DNA from: an uncultured Bacillota bacterium
GTDB lineage: Bacteria; Bacillota; Clostridia; Caldicoprobacterales; UBA3941
Assembly (NCBI GenBank): GCA_937960725.1
Contig: CALGOY010000222.1
Location: 1-7,448, forward strand
DNA: 7,448 bases
Direction: 5' to 3'
The notes below the pieces were generated by a model. The model made no database searches, was not told the DNA's origin, and saw nothing but the letters and a program-made list of their open reading frames with translations. This document shows, one piece after another, positions 6,040 to 7,448 of the stretch (position 1 is its first letter; each line of letters opens with the position of its first letter). The position numbers and the translations under genes were made by a program.

Positions 6040-6086
6040 TTGAGACTGCAAAACGCGTTGGTTTTGCAGTCTCAATTGTTATTATT
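6040..6086 (+). terminator. Strong intrinsic terminator of the amrA-amrS operon
   Basis: TTGAGACTGCAAAAC (6040-6054) and GTTTTGCAGTCTCAA (6061-6075) form a perfect 15-bp stem with a 6-nt GCGTTG loop. It is followed by the T-rich tail TTGTTATTATT. It lies between the convergent amrS and TrpB2-type genes. On the minus strand the sequence after the stem is not notably T-rich, so it should terminate plus-strand transcripts best, though it may also slow or protect the opposite one. The rest of the 5969-6091 gap holds a GGAG-like site near 6006 but no start codon, and no other feature I can support. Confidence 0.9.
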
Positions 6087-6091
6087 AGCTA

Positions 6092-7448
6092 TTAAACTTT
6101 AGGCAGGCTTCTAAATCCTTTTTCCAAATCCTCGTCGGTAGGAATATAATCAGTCATAGTTCCGCTATTATAGCTTATATATGCTGATAAATCAAAATAG
6201 CCTGTTCCTGTCAATCCGAAGATGATCGTTTTCTTTTCACCGGTTTCTTTGCATTTTAATGCTTCGTCTATAGCGCAACTTATAGCATGGGCTGATTCTG
6301 GAGCGGGGAGGATGCCTTCGCAGCGGGCGAAGGTTGTAGCATCCCTAAACACCTTAGTCTGCTCAATTGCGCGGGCTTCGAAATAACCGTCATGATACAG
6401 TTTTGAAACTATTGGACTCATACCATGATATCTAAGTCCACCAGCATGGTTCGGTGAAGGCATAAAACCTGAGCCTAGTGTATACATCTTCAGGAGGGGA
6501 GTAATTTTACCGGTATCTCCAAAATCATAGGCATATTTTCCTCTAGTTAAAGATGGGCAAGATGCCGGTTCAACTCCAATAAAATGGATATTATTTTTTC
6601 CTTGAATTTTATCTCCCATAAAAGGAGCAATTAGTCCTCCGAAGTTAGAACCTCCGCCAACACAGCCGATAATAATATCTGGTTGAATGTCATACTTTTC
6701 ACAGGCAATTTTAGTTTCTTCTCCTATGATAGATTGATGAAGTAGAACATGATCTAGAACACTTCCTAATACATACCGGCAATTTTCAGTTTTAGTAGCC
6801 ACTTCTATGGCCTCAGATATTGCACAACCCAATGATCCTCCTGTATCTGGGTTCTCCGCTAGAATCTTTTGTCCTATTTCAGTTGTATCAGAAGGAGAGG
6901 GTATAATTTTTCCGCCATAAGTTTCAATAACTGCTTTTCGATAGGGTTTTTGTTCGGCTGATACCTTTACCATATACACTATTAAGTCTACGTCATAATA
7001 CGCACAGGCCATTGCCAGGGCAGTTCCCCATTGGCCGGCACCAGTTTCTGTGGTTAATTTTTCTATTCCTTGTTTTTTTGCATAATATACCTGTGCAGCT
7101 GCTGAATTTAATTTATGAGAGCCTGAAGTATTGCTCCCCTCGAATTTATAATAAATTTGGGCTGGTGTATCTAAGAACTTTTCAAGGGAATATGCACGGA
7201 TGAGAGGGGAGGGGCGATACATTTTGTAAAAATCACGAATTCCCTCTGGAATTTCTATATATAGGTCTGTGCTATTCAACTCCTGTTCCACTAATTCTTC
7301 ACAAAATATATGGCTAAGTTCTTCTTTAGTACAGGGCTGTTTAGTAGCAGGATTGAGCATTGGATCGGGAAGTTCTTTCATAACAGCTTTGATATTATAC
7401 CAATATTTTGGCATTTCTTCCTCGCTCAAATAAATCTTATGAGGGATG
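6092..7448 (-). CDS. trpB: TrpB2-type tryptophan synthase beta chain (TrpB-like PLP enzyme), 5' end beyond window
   Basis: This enzyme uses pyridoxal phosphate to join indole and serine into tryptophan. The long TrpB2 class is longer than classical TrpB (about 390-400 residues) and carries an N-terminal extension. About 451 residues are visible. A TTG at 7429 would give 445, but the frame stays open upstream to the window edge and reads IPHKIYLSEEEMPKYWYNI, which resembles the normal family N-terminus, so the true start lies outside. Numbering from that TTG: PLP lysine K106 in GSHKLNSA, catalytic Glu E128 in ETGAGQWG, phosphate-binding loop GCVGGGSN (255-262), HAGGLRYHGM (328-337), and EGILPAPESAHA (371-382), matching the region of E350 in Salmonella TrpB. 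All key residues are intact. No trpA or other trp gene is seen, consistent with TrpB2 enzymes acting without the alpha subunit, for instance in indole salvage. It converges on amrS across the shared terminator. Confidence 0.94.
   Translation of the reverse strand, partial: IPHKIYLSEEEMPKYWYNIKAVMKELPDPMLNPATKQPCTKEELSHIFCEELVEQELNSTDLYIEIPEGIRDFYKMYRPSPLIRAYSLEKFLDTPAQIYYKFEGSNTSGSHKLNSAAAQVYYAKKQGIEKLTTETGAGQWGTALAMACAYYDVDLIVYMVKVSAEQKPYRKAVIETYGGKIIPSPSDTTEIGQKILAENPDTGGSLGCAISEAIEVATKTENCRYVLGSVLDHVLLHQSIIGEETKIACEKYDIQPDIIIGCVGGGSNFGGLIAPFMGDKIQGKNNIHFIGVEPASCPSLTRGKYAYDFGDTGKITPLLKMYTLGSGFMPSPNHAGGLRYHGMSPIVSKLYHDGYFEARAIEQTKVFRDATTFARCEGILPAPESAHAISCAIDEALKCKETGEKKTIIFGLTGTGYFDLSAYISYNSGTMTDYIPTDEDLEKGFRSLPKV

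Noticed and set aside
7012..7203. Plus-strand frame of 63 codons inside the TrpB2 gene
   Set aside because: It is antisense to the PLP-lysine region of a well-conserved enzyme.

Overview
The window looks like chromosomal DNA from a low-GC, Gram-positive anaerobe, most likely a member of the Clostridia (Bacillota). By eye it is AT-rich. Ribosome binding sites are strong and GGAGGT-like, TTG and GTG initiator codons occur, and the proteins resemble clostridial versions: UppP, endonuclease IV, DUF362, the AmmeMemoRadiSam pair and long-form TrpB. I see no tRNA, rRNA, CRISPR array, insertion sequence or phage gene.

Layout. (1) 1-598 (+): the 3' part of an ABC transporter ATPase of the peptide/nickel (NikE/DppF-like) type. 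(2) 599-746: a leader with an extended -10 promoter, then uppP (747-1571, +), a membrane phosphatase that recycles undecaprenyl pyrophosphate for cell-wall synthesis. (3) 1571-2001: a short GC-rich hairpin island, then a broken endonuclease IV gene (nfo). Only the N-terminal ~61 residues and the C-terminal ~27 residues remain, joined out of frame. (4) 2015-3097 (+): a DUF362 protein with a cysteine-rich C-terminus. Its stop codon overlaps that of a convergent zinc-ribbon protein gene (3092-3463, -). (5) 3557-5968 (+): a tight two-gene operon. The first gene encodes a LigB/MEMO-like extradiol-dioxygenase-fold domain fused to AMMECR1. The second encodes the AmmeMemoRadiSam radical SAM enzyme. 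(6) 6040-6086: a very strong intrinsic terminator between convergent genes. (7) 6092 to the window end (-): a long TrpB2-type PLP enzyme whose true start lies beyond the right edge.

How the genes relate. The AMMECR1-fusion and radical SAM genes clearly belong together: 15 bp between stop and preferred start, with the second gene's Shine-Dalgarno lying directly after the first gene's stop. This pairing is widely conserved, but its biochemical role is, to my knowledge, unresolved. It is the most biologically interesting part of the window. The adjacent DUF362 and zinc-ribbon genes also encode cysteine-rich proteins, but nothing in the sequence proves they act with it. UppP, the ABC ATPase and TrpB2 look like independent housekeeping or metabolic neighbours.
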